Below are positions 16,658 through 25,987 of a stretch of 58,509 nt of DNA, one piece after another; the first letter of the stretch is position 1; every line of letters starts with the position of its first letter. Location of the stretch: NCBI GenBank assembly GCA_900546695.1, contig URDX01000011.1, positions 1 through 58,509 on the forward strand, in the 5' to 3' direction. The stretch is from an uncultured Eubacteriales bacterium (GTDB lineage: Bacteria; Bacillota; Clostridia; Oscillospirales; CAG-272). The notes under the pieces are model-generated. The model made no database searches and had not been told where the DNA came from. It saw only the letters and a program-made list of their open reading frames with translations. The position numbers and the translations under genes are program-made.

Positions 16658-18706
16658 ATGAAAAAATCAATCAAGCTTGCTTCCATCATTGCTGCGGCAA
16701 TGGCGACCGCATGCGCACTCACCGTTGCTTCCGGCGCTGCCCGTGAACGCTATCAGTGGGGCGACATCAACGGCAGCGGCGGAACGGCAAACACCGCCGA
16801 TCTCGTGCGTCTGATGAAGCACCTCTCGGGTACCGATGTGGTTACATATCACCCCGACCTTAATGTTGACGGTACGATAGACACCAAGGACCTTGTACGT
16901 CTGATGAAGTTTATCTCCGGTGCGGAGGTCGAGACGATTAACTACGATACCCTCGGCGAGACCGAGAATCCCGCAGGCGAGGAATATACTCCCGTTGAAC
17001 CTGTTCCCGCAGCAGAGGATATCTCGGATAAGTTCAACGTAGACGAAGGACTTGTTATCGTAAAGGCGAATAAGAAGTCCGACTATACCATCGTATGTCA
17101 GGGCGCTGCAAACCAGGTCAGCGGTACTACCATCCGCGATTTTGCACAGGCTACCCACGAGTACGAGGCTGCCGTTGCACTCCAGGATACCATTAAGGAT
17201 ATGACCGGCTGCAGTGTTAAGCTCGTAAACGACCTCAAGAGCCCCGCGAAGAACCCGAGCACAGATGATAAGGTCATCGTTATCGGGTCCACCTCGCGCG
17301 ATTCTCTCTATGATATCGACTACACCAAGTATGTAGGCGACAGCTTCTCGGTAAAGGCTTACGGAAACAACATTGTTCTTTCCGCTGCTCTCAACCCGAG
17401 AACCGATGAGAATCCCTATCAGGATTACGATACCGCAGACGGTATCTGGAATGCCGTTTATTACTTCGTAAAGGAATACCTCCATTACGATCCCGCGGTC
17501 ACCATGACCACGCCTAAGGCTAAAAAGGGCATCAGCGTCAGCATCACCGATTATATGTACACCGATGAGACCCCGACCCCCGAGCTCAAGGAGACCTCTA
17601 AGAAGGACGGCTTTGATATCTCGGAGTACGGCAATCTCAAATACGACGATATGATGGTGCACAATGCATACCGCAAGAAGAATTCGCCTACCTGCTACAT
17701 TCAGATCATGAACAGCACCTCCGACTACAATGTTGTTCTGAATAAGGCAAAGACCAAGGGCGCGCTTATCTTCAACACCATTGACGATTGCTATTTCTGC
17801 GACTGCGCAGACTGCAAGAAGGCAGCTGAGGAAGAGGGCACCGAGATGGGTGCTTACTTCAAGTTCGTCCGCAAGATAGCAGCCGACATGGGCGATGCGA
17901 AGCTCCGCATCCTTGCTGCAAACCACACCTACAATCCGCCTAAGACCTCGCTCGGCAACAACGTTGAGGTTCTTATCTACAACCCCAAGCTTTGCTCGGC
18001 TCATCCCGTCTCCGACGCTAAGTGCCCGACAAATGCAGAGTTTGTAAAGGTCGTTGATGGCTGGAAGTCGGTATGCGGCATGGTCAGCATTCTTGATTTC
18101 ACCTCCGATTACTACTACTTCCCGATTACCTTCCCGAATCTCTACACTATGAGAGAGAACCTCGCATGGTATAAGACAAACAACTTCTACGGCGTATATC
18201 TCCAGATAGACACCACTCAGGCATGCCTCGAGTTTGCAGACCTCCGTATCTACCTCGCAAGAGTTCTCCTTGAGAACCCCGCGATGACCGAGGAAGAGTA
18301 CAGCGAGCATATCGACTCCGGTCTTGCTTACTACTACGGTGCCGAGAATGTTAAGGCGCTCCGCGAGTACATTGATGCAGCGGACGCTCTTGCACATGAC
18401 GGCTACTACTGTTTCAATATTTATTCCGACCCGAACGACGTTCTCCCGATGGAGGCTGTTGTCGACGGCGTTGTAAGCTACGATACCGTATTCCCGAAGA
18501 AGGCATATGCACTTTGGGAGTCTATCCATCCTTACAACGAGACGCTTGCGCGCAATGAGTCCTACCTTGCACGTATGCTCTCCTCCCGTTATCAGTCCTC
18601 GCCTGCTTCGCATGCAAAGACCCAGTATCAGGAGTGGATGATGTCGGTAGTTGAGATGCGCGACAGATCTTGGGTACTTAACCGTATCCTCGGCTCGAAC
18701 AAGTGA
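16658..18706 (+). CDS. Secreted DUF4838 protein with N-terminal dockerin
   Basis: A 682-aa protein: signal peptide (1-31), then a dockerin directly after it (about 33-90), a GH67N-like domain of the alpha-glucuronidase N-terminal type (about 125-300) and a DUF4838-type domain. The latter shows C-x2-C-x-C-x2-C (Cys 378, 381, 383, 386) followed by KKAAEEEGTEMGAYFKFV, then KLCSAHPVSDAKCP and DFTSDYYYFP. The second dockerin loop is canonical (DLNVDGTIDTKDLVRLMK). The first is degenerate (DINGSGGTANTADL): D5 is Ser and there is a one-residue insertion. DUF4838 proteins accompany polysaccharide-use genes, but their reaction is not established. It is flanked by paralogous beta-helix genes. AAAGG precedes the ATG. 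An alternative reading is a non-catalytic glycan-binding protein. Confidence 0.8.
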   Translation: MKKSIKLASIIAAAMATACALTVASGAARERYQWGDINGSGGTANTADLVRLMKHLSGTDVVTYHPDLNVDGTIDTKDLVRLMKFISGAEVETINYDTLGETENPAGEEYTPVEPVPAAEDISDKFNVDEGLVIVKANKKSDYTIVCQGAANQVSGTTIRDFAQATHEYEAAVALQDTIKDMTGCSVKLVNDLKSPAKNPSTDDKVIVIGSTSRDSLYDIDYTKYVGDSFSVKAYGNNIVLSAALNPRTDENPYQDYDTADGIWNAVYYFVKEYLHYDPAVTMTTPKAKKGISVSITDYMYTDETPTPELKETSKKDGFDISEYGNLKYDDMMVHNAYRKKNSPTCYIQIMNSTSDYNVVLNKAKTKGALIFNTIDDCYFCDCADCKKAAEEEGTEMGAYFKFVRKIAADMGDAKLRILAANHTYNPPKTSLGNNVEVLIYNPKLCSAHPVSDAKCPTNAEFVKVVDGWKSVCGMVSILDFTSDYYYFPITFPNLYTMRENLAWYKTNNFYGVYLQIDTTQACLEFADLRIYLARVLLENPAMTEEEYSEHIDSGLAYYYGAENVKALREYIDAADALAHDGYYCFNIYSDPNDVLPMEAVVDGVVSYDTVFPKKAYALWESIHPYNETLARNESYLARMLSSRYQSSPASHAKTQYQEWMMSVVEMRDRSWVLNRILGSNK

Positions 18707-18984
18707 TTTTTAGGTGTTGCTCCCACCGGAGCACATCGGCAGGCTGTGATTGATTGCTGTATGCCTCGGGTTTCCACCCGATGAAATGCTCGGGCAGTGC
18801 GGTTCGGCTGCGTTCTCAGATGCTGCGGGTACGCCTCGCAGACACCGGCGGTGCGCTCGGATCGGACGGCTCGGGCACGGGCGATGCAGGGACAGGGTTC
18901 AGGCCCTGCCCCGCGTCGGCTGTGCGCGGCGATAAGGCTCGCAGCAGGACGTATAAACAATCTTTTGATATATGGGTAATTCAC

Positions 18985-21105
18985 ATGAAGCGGAACGGAT
19001 ATTTTAACAGAGCGGCTGCTGCCATCCTCGGCGCTGTGATGCTCTCCTCCTCTCTGTCTGTGTTTGCACTTGAAGATATAGGCGAGAGGAACGGTACGGG
19101 CAGTGCGGTCATTTATGTGTCCCCGAACGGCTCCGACGACGGAGACGGCAGTGAGGCAAGACCTTACCGCACGCTTGAGGCGGCGAACAATGCTGTAGGC
19201 GAGCTCACGTCAGGCTCATTTCGATATTCGGATATCACCGTTTATCTCGGCGGCGGTATCTATCAGTCGGAGGGTACTGTAGAGCTCACAAACGGCGGCA
19301 ATGCCGATACCGCGGTAGCTTACCGTGCAAAGGCAGGCGAGCAGCCGATAATCTGCGGAGGTACCGCACTTTCAGCCGATAAGTTCTATAAGCCGCAGCC
19401 CGAGGCGGTTGCGAGCATAAAGAGTGCTGAGGCGAGAGCGGCGGTCGTCGCATACGATCTGCGCGCGGACGGTATCGACCCGTTGACCGTAAAGCGGCTT
19501 TACTGCGGCGGCGAGAGCTGCACCGTTGCGAGATACCCCAACATCTGGGACAGCGATAATCCCCCGCTTAAAATCAGAGGAGCGGAGTCGGTGAGTACGT
19601 CTCCCGTCAGCTTCACGATGGATGCGGATGAGATAGTTTCCACATGGAGATCGGTCGACGGTGTCAAGCTCGGCGGCCATTTCCAGATAGACTGGATACA
19701 AACCAACGCACGGCTTGACGGATATGATGCCGAAACAGGCAAGATAACCGTTACCATCCCGAGCGGAAATAAGGAATACCGCGACGGCGGAAGATATTTC
19801 TTCACGAACGTATTTGATGAGATAGACGTACCCGGTGAGTACTACATAGACGATGCGGGCATACTCTATTACTATCCCTCGGCGGAGCTTTCCGAGCGCG
19901 AGATGATGATCACGGGCAGACTCGGTACCGTTGTCAGCGTCACCGGAGACAGAATAACCCTTGACGGGCTGTATGTATACGGCGCGACCAAGAAGGTCAT
20001 CAGCGTAAATGCATCCGACTGCAGGATCGAGAATTCGCGCATCGGCTGCTCGGAGGGTGACGGTATTGAGATTAACGGATACCGTAATGTCGCATATAAT
20101 AATGAAGTTTCTGCTATCGGAAAAACAGGAATACGCATGCTCGGCGGAGATCGCACGCTCGGTATCCCGTCCGACTCGACGATAGATAATAACTATATCC
20201 ACGATTTCGGCGAGGTTGTCACGGTATACGAGGGCGCATGCAAATTTGACGGAGTCGGCTTTACGCTGACGCACAACGAGATCAGCAGTTCACCGCACTA
20301 TGCCATCTCGGGCGATGTGCGCGACCTTGATATCAAGTTTAATTATATCCATAATGTATGCCGTGAGGGCGGAGACTGCGGTGCCGTGTATATCGCATGG
20401 TGGAACAATCAGAATATCGTCTATCAGTATAACTACATGAAGGATATATACAATGAGTACAGATTTGCCGCACCCGCAGGCTTCTATGCCGACGACGGCG
20501 GCAGCGGCAAGGTCTGCCGCTCCAATCTGTTCTATAACGTAGGCGGACTCTCGATACTTATCGGAGGCGGTAAGGACAATATCGTGACCGATAATGTAAT
20601 ACTCAAGGGGCCCGATTCGCTGACGTCGTCCTTCCAGTACGATGGCAGAACCTACTATGACGATTGGTGCGCGTACTTCGTTACGCTGCTCAACGGCATT
20701 CCTCCCACACGCGATATCCTTTGGGACAATATATTCTTGGAGCCTGCGTTCGGTACCGAGGGCTGGGCGTATCACTATCCCCGCACACACTTCTATAAGA
20801 CGACTACGGTCCAGGACCGCAACGATCGCTTTGTTTCGTACGCTACTGCTTGCTCGGTCGTGCGCAACAACGTTATCACGCCGTCTACCAATAAGATAGT
20901 CTGCCCGCTCGATATCGAGAAGTTTGTCGTAATGCGTGAGAATATCAATTTCGATTCGATAGAAACGCTCGGCTTTGTCGATCCCGAAAACGGTGATTTC
21001 ACCATCACTGAGGATTCGGTCATCTATCAGGCTATCCCGGGCTTCAAGGCATACGATTTTTCGCAGTTCGGACGCTATGATGCAGGCTCTGCCGACATAG
21101 ACTGA
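18985..21105 (+). CDS. GH141-like beta-helix protein B (secreted)
   Basis: A 706-aa paralogue of A with a signal peptide (1 to about 29, ending SVFALED). The N-terminal block IYVSPNGSDDGDGSEARPYRTLE, the YRAKAGEQPIICGG block and the beta-helix are present. The first conserved acidic motif is changed from DAGAVY to DCGAVYIAWW; the second (GFYADDGGSG) is intact. No dockerin, cell-wall signal or membrane helix was seen, so it is probably free or held by other contacts. The ATG at 18985 starts a clear signal peptide but has only a weak ribosome binding site; the frame upstream to 18754 is not protein-like. A 278-bp gap separates it from the DUF4838 gene. Confidence 0.8.
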   Translation: MKRNGYFNRAAAAILGAVMLSSSLSVFALEDIGERNGTGSAVIYVSPNGSDDGDGSEARPYRTLEAANNAVGELTSGSFRYSDITVYLGGGIYQSEGTVELTNGGNADTAVAYRAKAGEQPIICGGTALSADKFYKPQPEAVASIKSAEARAAVVAYDLRADGIDPLTVKRLYCGGESCTVARYPNIWDSDNPPLKIRGAESVSTSPVSFTMDADEIVSTWRSVDGVKLGGHFQIDWIQTNARLDGYDAETGKITVTIPSGNKEYRDGGRYFFTNVFDEIDVPGEYYIDDAGILYYYPSAELSEREMMITGRLGTVVSVTGDRITLDGLYVYGATKKVISVNASDCRIENSRIGCSEGDGIEINGYRNVAYNNEVSAIGKTGIRMLGGDRTLGIPSDSTIDNNYIHDFGEVVTVYEGACKFDGVGFTLTHNEISSSPHYAISGDVRDLDIKFNYIHNVCREGGDCGAVYIAWWNNQNIVYQYNYMKDIYNEYRFAAPAGFYADDGGSGKVCRSNLFYNVGGLSILIGGGKDNIVTDNVILKGPDSLTSSFQYDGRTYYDDWCAYFVTLLNGIPPTRDILWDNIFLEPAFGTEGWAYHYPRTHFYKTTTVQDRNDRFVSYATACSVVRNNVITPSTNKIVCPLDIEKFVVMRENINFDSIETLGFVDPENGDFTITEDSVIYQAIPGFKAYDFSQFGRYDAGSADID

Positions 21106-21412
21106 CTCGACTGATTTCAGTTGTTTCGACTGATATCAAATTATTTCGACTGATCCCGGTCGGCGCTGCACGGGGAATGCTCGGTCGGCGGGTGCAATCG
21201 TACGACAGAAAAAATGAGCATGACAGCTGTTGTGCAGCTGCTGCGGAAATGCCGCAGCGGTACTTTCCGATTCATCCCATATTATCCAAGACGGGCGGAA
21301 CGGCTCTGCTATACCGACGCGCTGTTGCACAGCGCCCGCCCATGACACAAGGCTCTTGCGTGCCGCCGTACAGCGGCGGGGCACACATCGGCACGACTTG
21401 ATCGGAGACAAA
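21106..21412. other. Intergenic region with three short direct repeats
   Basis: Immediately after the preceding stop, CGACTGAT recurs at 21108, 21127 and 21147, spaced 19-20 bp (about two helical turns). The remainder has several GC-rich inverted repeats but no U-tract terminator, promoter consensus or gene. Confidence 0.5.
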
Positions 21413-23524
21413 ATGAAAGTTAAAAACATATTATGTTTAGCGCTCTCGGCGCTTACTGCGTTCTCCGTATTCTCTGTTTCGGCTGCAGCAGAGGAGAGCA
21501 AGGAGCTCACCTACTATGTGTCGCCGAGCGGCTCTGACAGCGCAGAGGGAACGGAGCAGGCACCGTTTGCCACCCTCGAAAAGGCTCGTGACACTATCCG
21601 AGCATCAAGGGAGGATGGACAGCATGCAACGGTAATTCTTCGCGGAGGCTCATATGCCCGATCGGAAACCTTTCGGCTTTCGGCTGAGGACGGAGATGTT
21701 ACCTACCGTGCATATGATGGTGAAACACCGATAATCAGCGGTCTTGATCCGCTTGACACCTCGCGCTTTACCGCTCCCCGCGACGGCGATCCGCTTGTCG
21801 TGCGCATCAAGAGCGAGGAGGCAAGGGGCGCAGTCATGACCTACGATCTTTCCGACGTTAGGGCCGACTGTATCGGCCAGGCGTTTTTCTTCGGAACCGA
21901 GCGCGGTCTTAAGGCGAGATACCCTAACAGCGGATATGTTCTCGGCATGCAGGGCAGCGCAAGCGGCGGAATCCCGAAAGGCAAGACCTATTACGATACT
22001 GATAATGTCGTTTCCACATGGGATCCCGATTCGGTAGTTGGGGTAGAAGTTTTAGGCAACTTCGAGATCGATTGGGCAACCAGTGAGGGAACCATCGCTT
22101 CGTATGACCGTGAGAAGAATCTTGTGACCCTTAACACAGGTTCGTGGCTTAAAACTCCGGGACGATACTATTACAGCCATGTTATCGAGGAGCTTGACAC
22201 CGTCGGAGAGTATTATGTTGATACCGACAGCAAGACGCTCTACTTTTATGCCCCCGACGGATACACGGAAATGAACATGGGCTTTGTTTTATGCTCAGAC
22301 AGCATTGTTATCTCGGAAGCGGACGGTGTTGAATTCAACGGCATCATCCTTGAGGGCTCGGGAAGCTGCGCACTGCGTATTGCCGCATCGGATAATATCG
22401 TAAAGAATTGCATTATACGGTTCTCCGAAGCAGGTATTAAGGTCAACGGCTTCCGCAATGTCGTAGATAATAACGAGGTGTATCATGTCGGTGCCACGGG
22501 TATAAATGTCGGTGGCGGAGATGAGCTTCTGCTTATCCCTTCGGATTCAAGGATTACGAATAATCTTATTCATGACTTCGGAGAGACAAAGCGTGTATAT
22601 AACGGGGCACTCAACACAACCGGCATCGGTTTTTATATAGCTCATAACGAAATGCACACCGGACCGCACTGTGCATTGACCGATGCCGCCAAGGATATGA
22701 TTTTCGAGTACAATTATATTCACGATGTCTGCTATGAATCAGGAGATGCGGGAGCAATCTATCTCGGAGGTTTCAGCTGTAACGGCAGTGTGTATCGCTA
22801 TAATATTATAAAAGATATACACAACTACATGAGTACCTATTACAGACCGAACGGCTTCTATTGCGATGACGGCGGCTCCGGTAAGGTGTTTACATCGAAT
22901 CTTATTATGTTTATCGACGGTGACGGCATCGCGATGGGTGGGGGCAGAGATAATACGATAACGAATAATATAGTTATTGATGCCGGCTTTGCCTACGATC
23001 AACGCGGATATTACCCGGGGACCGGCGCGAACGCAGGCATAATGCAGGTGAGTGCGTACCTCGAGGGAAACTGGAAGAGCCTTGTCCCGTGGCACAGTCC
23101 CGAGTGGGGATATGTTAACCATACTCCCGCATACGGAACAAAGACATGGGCGTACAGAAACGCGTGGGTCATGTTGATGAAGACCTCGAATGTAATGGAT
23201 ATAAACGATAACTTTGTTCCTCAGGCATTCGGAACGCTCAAGGTTAATAATAACATCCTTGCTACGTTAAGCAATAAAGATGTCGTCGGTCGCCCGAGCG
23301 TGATAATCTACGGCGATCGCAATTACAATTTTAAAAACAATCCCGTCAGACTCGGCTCGTTCCGCGATAATATCACAACGAGCCTCAGCTATCTGAAGAG
23401 CGATGTTTTCGTTGATTACGACGGAGGAAATTACAGCGTACGTGAGGATTCGAATCTCTACGAGCTGATTCCCTCCTTTAGAGCGTGGGATACAACTCTT
23501 GTCGGACGGCTTGTCTCCGACTGA
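21413..23524 (+). CDS. GH141-like beta-helix protein C (secreted)
   Basis: A 703-aa paralogue with a signal peptide (1-24, ending SVSAAAEE). The order is YYVSPSGSDSAEGTEQAPFATLEKARDTIR, a VILRGGSYARSETF block, TYRAYDGETPIISG, a GEYYVDTDSKTLYFYAPD block and then the beta-helix. Both acidic motifs are intact (DAGAIYLGG and NGFYCDDGGSG), so it is one of the best candidates for an active enzyme in the group. No dockerin or anchor. The ATG at 21413 follows CGGAGACAA. This gene seems somewhat richer in A/T-ending codons than its neighbours, perhaps a different history. Confidence 0.82.
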   Translation: MKVKNILCLALSALTAFSVFSVSAAAEESKELTYYVSPSGSDSAEGTEQAPFATLEKARDTIRASREDGQHATVILRGGSYARSETFRLSAEDGDVTYRAYDGETPIISGLDPLDTSRFTAPRDGDPLVVRIKSEEARGAVMTYDLSDVRADCIGQAFFFGTERGLKARYPNSGYVLGMQGSASGGIPKGKTYYDTDNVVSTWDPDSVVGVEVLGNFEIDWATSEGTIASYDREKNLVTLNTGSWLKTPGRYYYSHVIEELDTVGEYYVDTDSKTLYFYAPDGYTEMNMGFVLCSDSIVISEADGVEFNGIILEGSGSCALRIAASDNIVKNCIIRFSEAGIKVNGFRNVVDNNEVYHVGATGINVGGGDELLLIPSDSRITNNLIHDFGETKRVYNGALNTTGIGFYIAHNEMHTGPHCALTDAAKDMIFEYNYIHDVCYESGDAGAIYLGGFSCNGSVYRYNIIKDIHNYMSTYYRPNGFYCDDGGSGKVFTSNLIMFIDGDGIAMGGGRDNTITNNIVIDAGFAYDQRGYYPGTGANAGIMQVSAYLEGNWKSLVPWHSPEWGYVNHTPAYGTKTWAYRNAWVMLMKTSNVMDINDNFVPQAFGTLKVNNNILATLSNKDVVGRPSVIIYGDRNYNFKNNPVRLGSFRDNITTSLSYLKSDVFVDYDGGNYSVREDSNLYELIPSFRAWDTTLVGRLVSD

Positions 23525-23676
23525 GCAGGCTCCGATAAGGCAGGAGGTGCTCCGGCACCGCCGGATCGTCGAATAGTGATTTCGCAATTTTTTCGGCATC
23601 GGCTGCTGCAGTCGGGCACAAAACCCGTCTGCGCGGTCGACAAATGACGGCATATAATGCCACTGGTGTATACTAA

Positions 23677-25974
23677 ATGAAAAATAACAAAAGAAAATTC
23701 AGCAGAACAATTTCAGCCGCAATGGCGGCTGTGACCGTTGCCGCTTCGCTGACGGGTGTCTCGAGTTTTGCTCTTACTCCCGGCGACATAAACGGGGATG
23801 GCAAGGTCGACGTAAAGGACCTTGTTCGCCTGATGAGAGTTCTGGCGGGTGATAAAAATATTGAGAGCGATCCCGTAATGAACGACACTAACGGCGATAC
23901 GAAGGTCGATACAAAGGACCTTATTCGTCTGATGAAATATCTCTCGGGTCAGGACGTAGAGATCTTTCCACAGGAGAAATCGGTCTTATACTACGTATCC
24001 GCGGACGCGACTGACGGCGACGGAACGGCTTCCAAGCCCTTCGGCACCATTGCGGAGGCGCAGAGCGCCATCGAGCAGGCTTGCGAGAACGGCAGCATTC
24101 CCGAGGATTATAATATAGATCTTATCTTCCTCGGCGGCGATTACTATCAGCGCTCTACGCTCGTTATCTCCTCCGAAAAGCTCGGCGGCAGAACGCTGCG
24201 CTACAGAGCGGCGGCGGGTAAGACGGTTCGCATCGTCGGCGGCGAATATCTTGATAACTCCAAGATAGGCGGAGCAGATGAGCTCGCAAAAGCGTCGATA
24301 AAGGATGCCAAGGCAAGAGAAGCGGTAATTACCTACGATCTCTCCGCAGGCGACTACGACTATACGAACGATGCGTTCGCGATCTATGAGGACGGCGTTC
24401 GGGGCGTTGAGGCGAGATACCCCAACAAGTTTGCTGAGTGTGGCTTATTTGTCGGCTTCTCGGGTATCGACGGATCGGGCGAAATGCATACCTTCGACGA
24501 CAAGGACGGAATAGTTTCTTCATGGAAGAACGCAGAGGGCGTTAAGGTCGAGGGCGGCTTCCGGGCAGACTGGTCGATCGACCGCGGCGTTATTCAGAAG
24601 GTCGAAAACGGCAAGGTCTACATGACCGCGACCAATACCCCGGGCGAAAACGGAACGTACTACTTCTACGATGTTCTCGATGAGATAGATGCTCCGGGTG
24701 AGTACTACATCGACGACAGCACGGGCATGCTCTATCTTTATCCGACGTCGGATGCATCGAGCACCGAGCTGCTTGTTCCCGTATGTGCAGACACCCTTAT
24801 TCAGATACAGGGCGACGGCATCACTCTTGACGGCATTACCGTTGAGGGCGGTCTCGGCACGGGTATCAAGATAGACGGAGATAACTGCTCCGTCCGTAAC
24901 TGCACCGTCAGATGCTTCCGCGAATACGGCATCGACGGCAAGGGCAATAACATCACCGTATATAATAATGAGGTCTCGCAGCTCGGCAAGGGCGGCATCG
25001 ATCTCGGCGGCGGTGACGACGCAACGATGAAGCACTCGGGCAACCTTATAGACAACAACTCCGTTCACGATTATGCGCTTGTCGATACCGTGTACAATGC
25101 AGGTATCGGCGCGAGCGGATTCGGCTGCACCGTTACTCACAACGAGATTTATAACGCACCGCATAATGCGATAAACTATACCGCAAACTACATGGTGATG
25201 GAGTATAACTACATCCACGATGTCTGTCGGTTCGCAAACGATGCAGGTGCGGTATACGACGGCGGATGGGGCGCGACCACGCTTTTCCGCAACAATATCA
25301 TCGAAAACACGGTCAATATTTATCGGACGCAGGATCCCTGGCGCCCCGATGATCCCGAGGCGCGCGTCGCACTCGGCTCGCCGAACGGTTACTACTGTGA
25401 TGACGGCGGCGCAAACAAGACTGTTGACTCCAATATCTTTGTTAATATCGGCGGCAACGCGCTTGCGATAGGCGGCGGCAGAGACAATACTCTGACGAAC
25501 AATATTATCGTGGACGGCGGCGTCGGCTACGATGATCGCGTTTATTACAAGATCAAGGGACAGGCGAATGCGGGTTGGACTACCGGTCAGACCGACTTCC
25601 CGGGCGGTCCTCTCTGGCGCGGACTGCTGTCTAACCTCGCTTACGGCACCGAGGAATGGGCGATGAGCTTCCCGCTCACGACCGTTATCGGCGCATCGAA
25701 CGTTGTCGATTATAATTCGAGATATATCGGCAAGAGCTTCGGCAGTGCAAATCTTCGTCAGAATGTTATCTACCCGTCGACGGCACCGTTCTTGTTGCAG
25801 CCCAATGCGTCGAGGCTTGTCGATACAAAGGATAACTACGCCGCACAGACGATGAACGAGATAGGCTTTGTCGATTTTGACGGCGGTGACTATCGTATAA
25901 AGAGCAATTCTCCTATCTATATGGCGCTGCCCGGACTTGTTCCCTGCGATGCGGCAAATGTCGGCAGACGGTAA
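23677..25974 (+). CDS. GH141-like beta-helix protein D with N-terminal dockerin
   Basis: A 765-aa secreted protein: signal peptide (1 to about 32), dockerin (about 33-90), then the beta-helix enzyme module from VLYYVSADATDGDGTASKPF. Both dockerin loops keep their ligands: DINGDGKVDVKDLVRLMR and DTNGDTKVDTKDLIRLMK. This is the only one of the six beta-helix paralogues with a dockerin, and it is N-terminal. Both acidic motifs are present (DAGAVYDGGW and NGYYCDDGGAN), but the stretch between them is about 16 residues longer than in the sisters. No recognisable ribosome binding site precedes the ATG at 23677 although the signal peptide fixes the start. The next gene begins 13 bp after the stop. 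Confidence 0.85.
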   Translation: MKNNKRKFSRTISAAMAAVTVAASLTGVSSFALTPGDINGDGKVDVKDLVRLMRVLAGDKNIESDPVMNDTNGDTKVDTKDLIRLMKYLSGQDVEIFPQEKSVLYYVSADATDGDGTASKPFGTIAEAQSAIEQACENGSIPEDYNIDLIFLGGDYYQRSTLVISSEKLGGRTLRYRAAAGKTVRIVGGEYLDNSKIGGADELAKASIKDAKAREAVITYDLSAGDYDYTNDAFAIYEDGVRGVEARYPNKFAECGLFVGFSGIDGSGEMHTFDDKDGIVSSWKNAEGVKVEGGFRADWSIDRGVIQKVENGKVYMTATNTPGENGTYYFYDVLDEIDAPGEYYIDDSTGMLYLYPTSDASSTELLVPVCADTLIQIQGDGITLDGITVEGGLGTGIKIDGDNCSVRNCTVRCFREYGIDGKGNNITVYNNEVSQLGKGGIDLGGGDDATMKHSGNLIDNNSVHDYALVDTVYNAGIGASGFGCTVTHNEIYNAPHNAINYTANYMVMEYNYIHDVCRFANDAGAVYDGGWGATTLFRNNIIENTVNIYRTQDPWRPDDPEARVALGSPNGYYCDDGGANKTVDSNIFVNIGGNALAIGGGRDNTLTNNIIVDGGVGYDDRVYYKIKGQANAGWTTGQTDFPGGPLWRGLLSNLAYGTEEWAMSFPLTTVIGASNVVDYNSRYIGKSFGSANLRQNVIYPSTAPFLLQPNASRLVDTKDNYAAQTMNEIGFVDFDGGDYRIKSNSPIYMALPGLVPCDAANVGRR

Positions 25975-25987
25975 GGAGGTCGGACAG

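Noticed and set aside
16667..18613. A 648-codon open frame antisense to the dockerin/DUF4838 gene
   Set aside because: The sense product has a signal peptide, dockerin and DUF4838 motifs. The antisense frame only mirrors the absence of certain codons.
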